Below, in pieces: positions 1 to 7,660 of a DNA stretch of 64,000 nt. The number at the start of each line of letters is the position of its first letter. The first letter of the stretch is position 1. The stretch lies in assembly GCA_030447785.1 (NCBI GenBank), contig JAUJOF010000002.1, positions 301,383 through 365,382 of the forward strand, read 5' to 3'. The DNA is from Solirubrobacteraceae bacterium (GTDB lineage: Bacteria > Actinomycetota > Thermoleophilia > Solirubrobacterales > Solirubrobacteraceae). The translations under genes and the position numbers were made by a program. The notes beneath the pieces are model-generated. The model was not told the origin of the DNA. It saw only the letters and a list, made by a program, of their open reading frames with translations, and searched no databases.

Positions 1-696
1 CAAGACGCTCGAGGAGTTCGACTTCGCGTTCCAGACCTCGCTGCGACGCGACCCGGTCCTGCACCTCGGCCAGCTGGACTTCCTCGCCGGCCGCGAGAAC
101 GTCGTCCTGCTCGGCCCGCCTGGCACCGGCAAGAGCCACCTCGCGATCGCGATCGGGATCCGCGCCTGCCTGGCCGGACACCGCGTCGCGTTCAAGACCG
201 CCACCGAATGGGTCGCGCTGCTCGCCGACGCCCAACGCTCAGGGCGCCTCGACGCAGAACTCGATCGCCTCCAACGGATCCCGCTGCTGATCGTCGACGA
301 GGTCGGCTACATCCCGTTTGACCCGCAGGCCGCGAACCTCATGTTCATGCTCGTCTCGCGCCGCTACGAACGCGCCTCCATGATCGTCACCTCCAACAAG
401 CCGTTCTCGGCCTGGGGCGACATCTTCGGCGACGACGCCACCGCCGCCGCGATGATCGACCGCCTCGTCCACCACGCCGAGATCCTCGCGCTCAAAGGCG
501 ACTCCTACCGCCTCAAGGACCGCGACCTCACCCGCAGACCGCCGGCCGAAAACTGACCCCCCTCCGGAAGGACGCGCCCGCCGACGCCGCTCCGCCTCGG
601 CCTACGGCCTCGGCTCCGCGGCGCCAGCGGAAGACCGCGCTAGGTGGCCTACTTTTCAACCGGCGCGACCGGCCCAGTTTTCGACCGGCCTTGACA
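1..696 (+). mobile_element. IS21-family element, partial copy (istB end)
   Basis: The window opens inside an IS21-family element. Its istB gene and terminal region match, in the opposite orientation, the complete copy at 36091-38306; the distance from istB stop to element end is 140 bp in both. The element ends at 696 with ...CCTTGACA, the complement of the TGTCAAGG terminus of the other copy. Subterminal repeats with GGTGGCCTACTTTTCAACCG and GGCCCAGTTTTCGACCGG are the multiple-terminal-repeat type typical of IS21 ends. The other end and its target duplication lie outside the window. Confidence 0.9.
2..556 (+). CDS. istB: IstB-like ATPase, 5' end cut by window
   Basis: This is the C-terminal part of the IS21 helper ATPase, which binds target DNA and assembles with the IstA transposase. 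The reading frame opens at base 2. The visible part contains the Walker A motif GPPGTGKS and the Walker B-like motif LLIVDEVGYIPF, followed by the sensor segment MIVTSNKPFS. It ends PPAEN-stop, as does the full 254-aa copy at 36231-36995. The N-terminal quarter and istA are outside the window. No damage is visible, so this copy may be functional. Confidence 0.93.
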   Translation, partial: KTLEEFDFAFQTSLRRDPVLHLGQLDFLAGRENVVLLGPPGTGKSHLAIAIGIRACLAGHRVAFKTATEWVALLADAQRSGRLDAELDRLQRIPLLIVDEVGYIPFDPQAANLMFMLVSRRYERASMIVTSNKPFSAWGDIFGDDATAAAMIDRLVHHAEILALKGDSYRLKDRDLTRRPPAEN

Positions 697-806
697 GCGC
701 GGTCTCGCCTTTCACGCCAGCCATGGATTCAACTCTCGCGGGCCTGGGAGATGGTTCCTTTGCTCGGCAGTGCGGCGATACGCCAGCTTTGAACGTATCT
801 CGGGCA

Positions 807-814
807 GGTAGCCG
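807..814. repeat. 8-bp target-site duplication (left), GGTAGCCG
   Basis: GGTAGCCG at 807-814 is repeated exactly at 4557-4564. The two copies directly abut the terminal inverted repeats of the transposon at 815-4556. A duplication of 8-9 bp is typical of the IS1 family, so this marks a clean insertion. Confidence 0.93.
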
Positions 815-835
815 GGTAGTGGGTCAGTTTGAATC
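815..835 (+). repeat. Left terminal inverted repeat of IS1-like transposon
   Basis: The 21-bp repeat beginning GGTAGTGGGTCAGTTT and ending GAATC is the exact reverse complement of 4536-4556. It contains the last codons (Asp-Ser-Asn-stop) of the transposase on the minus strand. Confidence 0.93.
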
Positions 836-1693
836 GAGCAGCGCCGCGATCTCGCCCAGCGTACAGACGTGATCGGTGACGCCGGCCGCCATCGCCGGGG
901 TGCGCTTGGTCCGCGTGCCGTCGTCGTTCTCGACGGTGAGCGACTGGTGGACCCGCGCGAAGTTGTAGTGCATGTAGTGCAGGCTGACGGCATGGGCGAG
1001 GTTCTCGACCTTCTTTGAGAAGCCGTTGGTCAGGCGCGTGAAGCGGCGCATCCCCATCCGCATCGTGAGGTTCTGGCGCTCGACGTAGCTGGTGGAGATC
1101 TCGCCGGGGTCGGGGTCCCCCTTGACGATCCGCACATCCACTCCGGTGCAGACGTTGGGGCTGTACTTGCGCTCCTGGATCGTGGTGCCCTCTTCCGGGC
1201 CGTAGAGCTTGTGGATCATCGCGAAGTCCACGTCGTCCCCGAACGTGAAGTCCACGGCGCTGAGATAGGCGCGATGGCCGTCCGTCGAAAGCTGCACGCG
1301 GTGGGCTAGCCGGTCCTTGAGATCCTGCATGAACGTCCAGGCGTCGTCGGTCGTGCGCTCGCCCACCAACCAAGAGGGAACGAGCTTGGTATCGGCGCAG
1401 ATCGCCGTCCACGTCCACACATCGCCGTAGCCGAACGTCCCGCGATGCTCTTCGGGCACGTTCTTGGCCTTGGAGTAGCAGAACGACCAGATCTCGTCGC
1501 ACTGGATGTTCACGCAGGGAAGGTCGCGCAGGGCCTCGTCCTGGTACGCGGCGCAAGCAGCGCCAAGATCGGTCAGCAGCTTGACGACGGTGTTCTTGGC
1601 CGCGCCGGTCATGCGAACCGTCGCGCGGATGCTGTTGCCCTCCACCAGCGAAGCGATGATCTGCGCGCGCTTCTCGGTGGACAGCCTGTTCAT
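824..1693 (-). CDS. IS1-family DDE transposase
   Basis: The 289-aa transposase presumably mobilises the 815-4556 transposon. An N-terminal HTH region (about 10-45, EGNSIRATVRMTGAAKNTV) precedes a DDE core with Asp66 in QCDEIW, Asp138 in STDGH and Glu205 in SYVERQN. The YGDVWTWTAI and MHYNFARVH blocks are typical of single-ORF IS1-family transposases. The ATG at 1693 was chosen because family members begin MNRL; the open frame runs on upstream without similarity. The stop codon lies inside the left terminal repeat, so the protein ends Asp-Ser-Asn. It is divergent from the cargo genes, and the 90-bp gap to the 63-aa gene presumably holds both promoters. Confidence 0.92.
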   Translation of the reverse strand: MNRLSTEKRAQIIASLVEGNSIRATVRMTGAAKNTVVKLLTDLGAACAAYQDEALRDLPCVNIQCDEIWSFCYSKAKNVPEEHRGTFGYGDVWTWTAICADTKLVPSWLVGERTTDDAWTFMQDLKDRLAHRVQLSTDGHRAYLSAVDFTFGDDVDFAMIHKLYGPEEGTTIQERKYSPNVCTGVDVRIVKGDPDPGEISTSYVERQNLTMRMGMRRFTRLTNGFSKKVENLAHAVSLHYMHYNFARVHQSLTVENDDGTRTKRTPAMAAGVTDHVCTLGEIAALLDSN

Positions 1694-1780
1694 ATTGACT
1701 ATTATGCTTGAGCGGTCGGACGGAAACGGGGTAGGTTCGGACCGCGTGGCACAATTGGTCATCGAGGAGGGAGCGCCCCT

Positions 1781-1972
1781 ATGGCGAAGCATCAAAAGCA
1801 AGAGCACCAGCAATCTGCCCTGCAGCAGCCGATGACCGATCAGGAGATCCGCGAGGTCTTCCAGGAGCTGAACCTGCCGAGCAATCCGGCCCCCCCGCAA
1901 ATCCTGCAGAGGCCTCAGGCGCCGGTGATCGTCTTCCGCATCAGCGGCGACTCCCCTCCCCCCGGCCGCTAG
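1781..1972 (+). CDS. Small hypothetical protein (63 aa), transposon cargo
   Basis: The ATG at 1781 is preceded by a strong ribosome-binding site (GAGGAGGGAG about 8 nt upstream). The product is hydrophilic and Gln-rich at the N-terminus (MAKHQKQEHQQS), with a Pro-rich C-terminal tail and no recognised domain. It lies 24 nt before the SDH protease gene on the same strand, so the two are probably co-transcribed. It could be an adaptor or regulator of the protease; this is inference from position only. Confidence 0.6.
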   Translation: MAKHQKQEHQQSALQQPMTDQEIREVFQELNLPSNPAPPQILQRPQAPVIVFRISGDSPPPGR

Positions 1973-1996
1973 CCCTCGGTCAGCCGGTCGAGTACG

Positions 1997-2926
1997 GTGC
2001 CGAGCTGGACTGAACTGCTGGGCGAGCTTCAGCGTGCGGGGAGCCCACACGACGTCATTCGCCGACGTTATCTGGCACGACTCGGTGAGGTAACTCGACG
2101 GAACACGATCATCTACTACTCGGGATGGCTCCAGAAGCCGCAGATCTACCAGCAGGCGCCGGAGCCATTCGCAGTCAATGATCAGGACAAGAACGGCTTC
2201 ATGGCAACCATCCACCGGATGGATCGCTCAAAGGGACTAGATCTCCTGCTCCATACGCCAGGCGGAGACGTAGCTGCAGCCGAATCTCTCGTGAATTACC
2301 TGCGAGCGATGTTCGGCACCGATATGCGGGCAATCGTTCCTCAGCTTGCATTGTCGGCGGGCACCATGCTCGCTTGTGCCTGCAATGAGATCGTCATGGG
2401 CCAGCATTCCAGCCTCGGGCCGACCGATCCGCAACTCGGAGGACTGGCCGCCCACGGGGTCGTTGAGGAATTTCGTCAGGCCGCCAAGGAGATACACGAG
2501 GATTCCGCGAGGATCGCGGTTTGGCAGCCCGTCATTGCAAAGTACCACCCGACGCTGATCGGCGAGTGTCAGAAGGCGATCAAATGGACGGATCAGATCG
2601 TTCACAACTGGCTCAAGACCGGCATGTTCGCGGGCATGAACAAACCGGGTCCGGGCGCCCGCGCCGACAGGGTTATGAAGGAGTTGAGCGACCACGCGCT
2701 CACCCTCTCCCATGCGCGCCATATCGACTACGGCCGAGCAAGTGAGATCGGGCTTAAGGTAACCGCCCTAGAAGCCGATAACGACTTTCAGGACGCGGTC
2801 TTGACTGTCCACCATCTGGCTACCCAGACACTCGCTGACACCGGGACAATGAAGCTGATTGAAAATCAGGACGGCGTGGCTTTCGTTCAAACGGCCGCCA
2901 TCCAACAAGCCGTAGCGGTCGCCTAG
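1997..2926 (+). CDS. SDH-family (ClpP/crotonase-fold) serine protease
   Basis: The 309-aa protein resembles the serine dehydrogenase proteinase family (SDH_sah, related to SppA/ClpP). LDLLLHTPGGD at about 81-91 is the substrate-binding loop. ALSAGTMLA at about 118-126 carries the probable nucleophile Ser120. SSLGPTDPQLG at about 138-148 is the family block following the active site. There is no signal peptide or membrane segment, so a cytoplasmic protease is likely. The GTG at 1997 is used because the family N-terminus aligns from there. It is intact, in the cargo of the 815-4556 transposon with a SIR2-fold protein downstream. The role is unknown; defence is inference. Confidence 0.85.
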   Translation: MPSWTELLGELQRAGSPHDVIRRRYLARLGEVTRRNTIIYYSGWLQKPQIYQQAPEPFAVNDQDKNGFMATIHRMDRSKGLDLLLHTPGGDVAAAESLVNYLRAMFGTDMRAIVPQLALSAGTMLACACNEIVMGQHSSLGPTDPQLGGLAAHGVVEEFRQAAKEIHEDSARIAVWQPVIAKYHPTLIGECQKAIKWTDQIVHNWLKTGMFAGMNKPGPGARADRVMKELSDHALTLSHARHIDYGRASEIGLKVTALEADNDFQDAVLTVHHLATQTLADTGTMKLIENQDGVAFVQTAAIQQAVAVA

Positions 2927-3123
2927 GATGATTGCCAGCGTGCTCGCGCGGCTTTCTGGGCTATCTCCGAGCGACGGTCGGGCGACAGCTTCTGGGCGCG
3001 TGCTTTGCCGCCCTTCTTGCCGCCTTCACGGCCAGCCCGCGCGTTGGGACTCTCGGGCTCGGGTCCGGACTCATCGGTCGCCTTCTGGACCAGCTGCGCG
3101 GCGAGCTGGTTGAGATCGGCCAT
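2923..3123 (-). CDS. KGG-type small basic protein (MADLNQLA family)
   Basis: This is a 66-aa protein of a widespread uncharacterised bacterial type: an N-terminal ADLNQLAAQLVQKAT helix, an acidic/proline linker, then a Gly/Lys segment (REGGKKGGKARAQ) and a basic end (SEIAQKAARARW). Such proteins are often annotated as KGG-motif or histone-like; function is unknown. The start was set at MADLNQ by family resemblance, although an ATG three codons upstream at 3132 is possible. It is transcribed against the SDH gene, and the two stop codons overlap (TAG on each strand, 2923-2926). Confidence 0.7.
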   Translation of the reverse strand: MADLNQLAAQLVQKATDESGPEPESPNARAGREGGKKGGKARAQKLSPDRRSEIAQKAARARWQSS

Positions 3124-3206
3124 GAGGCGCATCGTAGCGTGGCCATCGGCCCGCTATAGGCGCAGCGCGAGTACCATTCGGGTCGGACGGGAAACCAAGG
3201 AGCGGG

Positions 3207-3437
3207 ATGACCGAGCGAGAGATCCATGTCGTACCCCACCTGAGCGGTTGGGAGGTCGTGATTTCGGGCCGCGAGGGGAGTTCGGTGCACGCGACACAGC
3301 GCGAGGCGCATCAGCGAGCCCATGAACTGGCTCGGCATGCTGGGGGCGAGGTCGTGGTACATGCTCGCGACGGCCGCATCCGCGAGAGCGAAATCGTCGC
3401 TCAGAGCGGGCGTGAACCGAGCGTTTCGGCGCTCTAG
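3207..3437 (+). CDS. DUF2188 family protein
   Basis: The 76-aa protein has the DUF2188 pattern: HVVPHLSGWEV at the start, a central T-x-REA-x-x-RAHELARHAGGEV helix and a final VVHARDGRIRESE. The ATG at 3207 follows AAGGAGCGGG, an acceptable ribosome-binding site. The gene ends 18 nt before the SIR2-fold gene, so the two are likely translated from one message. DUF2188 proteins are small stand-alone proteins of unknown function. Here it sits between a protease and a SIR2 protein inside a transposon. Confidence 0.75.
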   Translation: MTEREIHVVPHLSGWEVVISGREGSSVHATQREAHQRAHELARHAGGEVVVHARDGRIRESEIVAQSGREPSVSAL

Positions 3438-3455
3438 CCCTTAGGCAGCCTAGGC

Positions 3456-4547
3456 GTGGCCGCTGCTGCGTCTGTTACCCACACGGTGTTCGTCGTCGGG
3501 GCTGGCGCAAGCCTCGGTGAGGCCCAAGCTCGCCGCCCGAAGCAACAGCACGAGCATCCACCGTTAGACGCAAACTTCTTTCGTCGGAAGGCTTACTATC
3601 GGCCTAATCCGCTTTACACCAGCGTGAAAGAGCAGGCGACCCGCTTAGGTGTTTCCGATCTTGCACGCGACGATCCGCCCGTTGGCTTGGAGGACTATCT
3701 CGGCCGTCTGTACTTCAACGTACAGCACAATCCACGAGATGCAAGTGTACAGGCATACTTCCAGCTGATTGATTTGTACGCATGGGAGGTCATCGAAACG
3801 ACGAGGTGGATGATCGGCAAGAAGGGGTTAATGACAAAGGTCTTTCAGCGCGAGATCGCCGCCGGCCATGAGGTATCGATCATCACCTTCAACATTGATC
3901 TTTTGCTTGAGAATGCTCTGGAGCGGCTGGCTCATTCACGGCCCGGTGCTGCGTGGGGGTTGGGCGACGCGTATGGATTATTCACGAGTCCTAAGCCTGC
4001 CCGAGGATCGGGCGAGGTTTTCGAATGGAGTGGCGAGAGCGCAACTCGGATTCCCATCTACAAAATGCACGGGTCGGTCAACTGGGTTTTCCAGACCCGG
4101 AATTACTATCCCCCGGCGGATCTCGTCGGAAAGAGCGGGCGTGATTTTTGGCTGATCGAGGATCGACGGCTACCGGGCGCACGACTGCGCGTTCAATCCT
4201 CCGCCCGTTCGGGTCGCAATGTTTGGTACGCGTTTCCGCTGATCGTACCTCCGGTCTATGAGAAGCATGCCTTCATCCGTATGCATTTACAGGAGGTCTG
4301 GGGTAGGGCGGAGCAAGCGCTTAGAGCGGCGACCAACGTTGTGTTCTGGGGCTATTCTTTTCCCGTCGCAGACACGCACGCGCGGCACTTCTTCCAAGGC
4401 CTAGCAGATCAGAACCCCGTGCTACGGAGACCCGTCATTGTGAACCCGGATCCAGCTGCCGCCTCGGCACTCTGGAGCCTGCTCCGAGCCGATCGCGTCA
4501 CGCAGTACCGCAGCGCGGAGCACTACCTCGACGAAGATTCAAACTGA
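3456..4547 (+). CDS. SIR2-fold protein, transposon cargo
   Basis: The 363-aa protein has the SIR2/deoxyhypusine-synthase-like NAD-binding pattern: VVGAGAS at 13-19, ITFNIDLLLENAL at about 144-156 in the place of the canonical T-x-N-x-D block, KMHGSVNW at 204-211 and VFWGYSFPVAD at about 297-307. In stand-alone bacterial form such domains are commonly NAD hydrolases in anti-phage systems, for example ThsA and DSR-type proteins. That function is established for relatives and only inferred here. The GTG at 3456 is the only sensible start. The final residues Asp-Ser-Asn-stop lie inside the right terminal repeat. No second effector domain is visible. Confidence 0.82.
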   Translation: MAAAASVTHTVFVVGAGASLGEAQARRPKQQHEHPPLDANFFRRKAYYRPNPLYTSVKEQATRLGVSDLARDDPPVGLEDYLGRLYFNVQHNPRDASVQAYFQLIDLYAWEVIETTRWMIGKKGLMTKVFQREIAAGHEVSIITFNIDLLLENALERLAHSRPGAAWGLGDAYGLFTSPKPARGSGEVFEWSGESATRIPIYKMHGSVNWVFQTRNYYPPADLVGKSGRDFWLIEDRRLPGARLRVQSSARSGRNVWYAFPLIVPPVYEKHAFIRMHLQEVWGRAEQALRAATNVVFWGYSFPVADTHARHFFQGLADQNPVLRRPVIVNPDPAAASALWSLLRADRVTQYRSAEHYLDEDSN

Positions 4548-4556
4548 CCCACTACC
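4536..4556 (-). repeat. Right terminal inverted repeat of IS1-like transposon
   Basis: Exact reverse complement of 815-835. It supplies the last codons and stop of the SIR2-fold gene. The target duplication GGTAGCCG follows at 4557-4564. Confidence 0.93.
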
Positions 4557-4796
4557 GGTAGCCGGGGTTCGCACGTCGAACTCTTCGACGGTCAGCAGCG
4601 GCCGAGCGTCGTTGCGGGTGGCGCCGATCTCGGCCGCGCAACACGCGAAAGCCGTCACGTCCGCACCGGTCAACACCCGATCGCCCATTAACCCCGTAGC
4701 GTTCGGTGATTCGACACCATCATCGAGGCGCTCCTTGGATTGGGGAGTAGCGCGGTCGTCGGGATCCGATTGCCAGCACCCGAACTCGTCAGCCAT
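4557..4796 (-). pseudogene. 5' part of an ORF split by the IS1-like transposon
   Basis: If the transposon and one copy of the 8-bp duplication are removed, the minus-strand frame starting ATG at 4796 (MADEFGCWQS...) runs without interruption into 806-729. This gives a 105-aa frame ending ISQARES-stop. I do not recognise the protein. The exact frame continuity supports a once-intact gene, but a 318-bp open frame in GC-rich DNA can occur by chance. In the present sequence the 5' part reads a few codons into the terminal repeat and stops. Confidence 0.35.
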
Positions 4797-5079
4797 GAAC
4801 CCGTCATAGATTCACTTTTGCGCCCGGGGGGGACGGCTTGACGCAGGGAGCGAGCGGCAATCCGCCAGCTTCGAGCACTGTGAGCCACGACTCTTAGGGA
4901 AGGCTTCCGGTCCCGGAGTCGGCGGATCGGCACCCGAGAGCAGACTCCGCTCGCCCTGTTGACGAACGAAGTGCCCGACGGTCTCGGCCGGACTCCGCCG
5001 TCGCCTCACTGTCTCTGCCCCTTGAGAATGTCGCGCTCGCCCGTGGAACTTCGTGACGGCGGTCCGTGAGTGAAGCATC

Positions 5080-5520
5080 TCAAGCGGGGCAAGCGGCGAC
5101 CTCGGGCGCCGCGGTCTTGGTCGTGGTGTGAACGGTGTCGGCGGCGCGCTTGGCGGCGATGTCGCGCTCGACGGCGACGGCCAGCTTGGCCAGGTCGGGA
5201 TGGCCGATGACGCGGCGCAACTGCTGCTCGGCTTCGAGCATCCCGGCGGCCGTCCACTTGAGGCACATGTCGCCGTTCTGCCAGCGCTTGACGTTGCGGG
5301 CCACACGCCGGACAGTTCGATCATCGACTCGCACGGGTTTGTCGAGGAGAGCGTGCGCTTCATCCGGCCGCGGACGCCCAGGAGCGTCTCCTGCATGCCC
5401 TCGCGCAGCGAGGTCGCAGCGCCGGGATGCGAGCGGGCGAGCTCGTCGGCAAGCAGCCGGAGCTGGTCGAGCGCGCGGTCATGGTCATCGGTCGCCCAGG
5501 CGGCGCGCACTCCTGATCGA
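5080..5520 (-). pseudogene. IS256-family (mutator) transposase, C-terminal remnant
   Basis: Only the C-terminal third remains, in two frames. The first carries LRLLADELARSHPGAATSLREGM and RTLSSTNPCESMIE, the conserved IS256 block around the last catalytic Glu. After a frameshift near 5330 the second carries RNVKRWQNGDM, LKWTAAGMLEAE and QLRRVIGHPDL. Asp-containing catalytic segments and both element ends are missing. It lies just beyond the target site of the 815-4556 transposon. The 4797-5079 stretch before it has no recognisable gene. Confidence 0.8.
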
Positions 5521-5884
5521 CCAGGCCGGACTCTAAGCGGCATTGAGCCGGTCGTGCGCCACACGCTCGTCGCCGCACCGATCCTGATGCCGCTGGGGTT
5601 CACCCTCTCGGTCGCATCGCCGCAGTCCGAGAGGCCGAATCGCCTGATCTACCTGGTCTGCCTCGGCAGGCTCTCCGTGTCCATCGGGCCGTCGCGCTTG
5701 GCATCGGCCTTGTCACCGCATGATGACGGCACCGTCATCGCTTTGGTCTCACGCTGCTCCCGTGGCTGGTGGCAGCCCATGGTCAGGCGCTCCCCGGCAG
5801 ACTGTGCGAACGGGCGACATGGACCGCTACGACTCGGGCGCGCAAGCGCCCGTTCGGCGCCCACACTCGATCGAAGGAGTCGCC
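5521..5884. other. No gene recognised
   Basis: About 360 bp between the IS256 remnant and the next gene. Long open frames exist on both strands but none shows a motif or a ribosome-binding site. The last 20 bases hold the GAAGGAG ribosome-binding site of the 5885 gene. Confidence 0.5.
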
Positions 5885-6367
5885 ATGTCCTCTGTCCCCC
5901 GTTTTCACGCATGCCCCGACGAGCGGCGGCTGGTCGCCTCGCGAGCGGCGATCGGCTTCGCGCTGCTGAACTTGCCCCTCGGGGCAGCGGCCGTCGCCGC
6001 AGACTGGCCGACGACGGTCGACGCCCCCGCCGACCAGGGCTCCGCCGCGCAATCCTTCCTCTCGCGCGGAACCGCGCTCTCGGGCCCGGTCGCACCGGTG
6101 CTGCTAACCGGCGCCCTGGGGCTGCTGGCTCGCCGTCGCGACCGCTTTGGGCTGGCCGCCACCGGCCTCATCGGCGCGATGGGGACGCTGATCACGATCA
6201 ACGGCGCGCGCCAAGCGCTCTCGCGCCCGGCCGCCCATTCACCCAGGCCAGTGCTCATGGCCGGAGGGGCGATTTTCACCGCGCTCGGCCTGAGCCTGAC
6301 GGTGGCCTCCGGGCGCGCGCTCGCCGCCCACCGTGCCCCGGCCGGCCCTGTCCGTGAGGCTCGCTGA
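5885..6367 (+). CDS. Hypothetical four-helix membrane protein
   Basis: The 160-aa protein shows four hydrophobic segments: about 18-40 (AAIGFALLNLPLGAAAVA), 68-85 (GPVAPVLLTGALGLLA), 93-112 (LAATGLIGAMGTLITING) and 124-145 (VLMAGGAIFTALGLSLTVA). It is therefore probably an integral membrane protein of unknown function. The ATG at 5885 is chosen because GAAGGAG lies 6 nt upstream; the longer open frame from 5720 has no ribosome-binding site. It appears intact and monocistronic. No family is recognised. Confidence 0.65.
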   Translation: MSSVPRFHACPDERRLVASRAAIGFALLNLPLGAAAVAADWPTTVDAPADQGSAAQSFLSRGTALSGPVAPVLLTGALGLLARRRDRFGLAATGLIGAMGTLITINGARQALSRPAAHSPRPVLMAGGAIFTALGLSLTVASGRALAAHRAPAGPVREAR

Positions 6368-6750
6368 CGACTGGGCGGCTAATCTCGATGGTTCAGCGCT
6401 GCGATCCGCGCTTCCAAGCGACCAGCTGGACTTGTCTCCACGCCTGGAGCTCTACTCGAGAAGGAACGACACCACATGCTCGAGTAGCCATCATTTAGTG
6501 TCAGCGCCCGCGCTGGAGCGCAAGCCGATCCGCGTACGGCAAGGGGTCGAGCTCTGCCGAGGCGCCCCCTCTGGCCTTCCACTGCGCGAGTGCTGCCAGC
6601 CAACCTGCGCCGACAGGGCGCAGATGACCCCCCGACACTGACCCTCACGGGCCCGCGGACCAAGCCGCGCGGGGTCCACCGCCTGGCGGGCCACGAGCAC
6701 GAACGCAGAGACCATGACGCTCTGGCGTGGGCACTTAGAGTTGTCGGACA
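6368..6750. other. No gene recognised
   Basis: About 380 bp between the membrane protein and the APH-like gene. Only short shadow frames are present. The promoter of the downstream gene is expected near its 3' end. Confidence 0.5.
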
Positions 6751-7524
6751 ATGAGTCTGACGCCCACCGAAGGCTGCGAGGTACTTCTGCAAGCTGACCC
6801 GCCGGTGGTCCGCGTCGGCGACACGGTGCGCCGCCCAAGCAGCGGAGCTGCCGTCCATGCGCTGCTTGACCACCTGGAGCAGGTCAGCTTTCCGTACTCT
6901 CCGCGCCTTCTCGGCGTAGACGAGCACGGCCGTGAGGTGCTCAGCTACGTGGCGGGCAGCTCCGGCCGCCACGGCTGGGCGCACGTCGTGTCCGATGGCG
7001 GTTTGCGTGCGTTCGCGCAGCTTCTGCGCGCCTATCACGATGCGGTCTCCGACTTCGCCCCGGCGGTCGACGCGTGGGCACTTGAGGCGCGCCCGCCGCT
7101 GGACGGGGAAATCGTCTGCCACGGCGACTTTGGCCCGTGGAACGTGGTCTGGGATGCCGGACGGCCGGTCGGCCTGCTCGACTTCGATTTCGCCGGACCG
7201 GCGCCGGCGCTGACGGACGTCGCCCACGCGCTTGAGTACAGCGTCCCGTTTCGCGACAACGAGGAGTGCCTTCGCTGGTTGGCCTACCCGGCTCCACCTG
7301 ACCGCCGCATCCGCCTTGAGGCGTTCGCAGACGCGTACGGGGTGTCAGAGACGGCCGAACTGGCCGACGGCGTCATCGCCGGCCAGCGTGATCGCATCGA
7401 GCAGGTCCGCCGCCTGGCCGCGGCGGGACGACAGCCGCAGGCGCGCTGGGTCGCCAACGGGTATCTGGAGGACCTGGCCCGGCGCGTCGCGGTCTCGGAG
7501 CGCCTTGCCGAAGCGCTGCAGTAG
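6751..7524 (+). CDS. Aminoglycoside phosphotransferase (APH)-family kinase
   Basis: The 257-aa protein has the APH/choline-kinase fold motifs: the catalytic loop CHGDFGPWNV at about 126-135 and the metal-binding LLDFDFAGPAP at about 148-158. The N-terminal segment PVVRVGDTVRRP is consistent with a reduced nucleotide-binding lobe. It would transfer phosphate from ATP to a small molecule; the substrate cannot be told from sequence. It is one of four APH-type kinases within 30 kb. Intact, cytoplasmic, apparently monocistronic. Confidence 0.88.
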   Translation: MSLTPTEGCEVLLQADPPVVRVGDTVRRPSSGAAVHALLDHLEQVSFPYSPRLLGVDEHGREVLSYVAGSSGRHGWAHVVSDGGLRAFAQLLRAYHDAVSDFAPAVDAWALEARPPLDGEIVCHGDFGPWNVVWDAGRPVGLLDFDFAGPAPALTDVAHALEYSVPFRDNEECLRWLAYPAPPDRRIRLEAFADAYGVSETAELADGVIAGQRDRIEQVRRLAAAGRQPQARWVANGYLEDLARRVAVSERLAEALQ

Positions 7525-7660
7525 ACGCGACAACCTTCTCAGCTGCCGGCGGCTCTCTCGGCTTCGGCGACCCCGCTACTCGTCTCCGTCGTTGCCGTTG
7601 CGCACAACGCTAGCGGCTCGGGCAGCGCGCAATCCCGACCGCTGAGCTCCCCGGCGGCAG

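Larger units (their letters stand above)
815..4556. mobile_element. Cargo-carrying IS1-family transposon (SDH protease + SIR2 cargo)
   Basis: This is a complete 3.74-kb transposon. Both ends carry the same 21-bp inverted repeat starting GGTAGTGGGTCAGTTT, at 815-835 and 4536-4556, and it is flanked by the exact direct repeat GGTAGCCG. Inside, in order, are an IS1-family transposase (minus), a 63-aa protein, an SDH-type serine protease, a KGG-type small protein (minus), a DUF2188 protein and a SIR2-fold protein. The cargo coding regions look visibly less GC-rich than the surroundings, which suggests a foreign source. Unlike most elements in the window, every gene here is intact. Simple IS1 elements carry no passengers, so the cargo is unusual. 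Confidence 0.92.
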
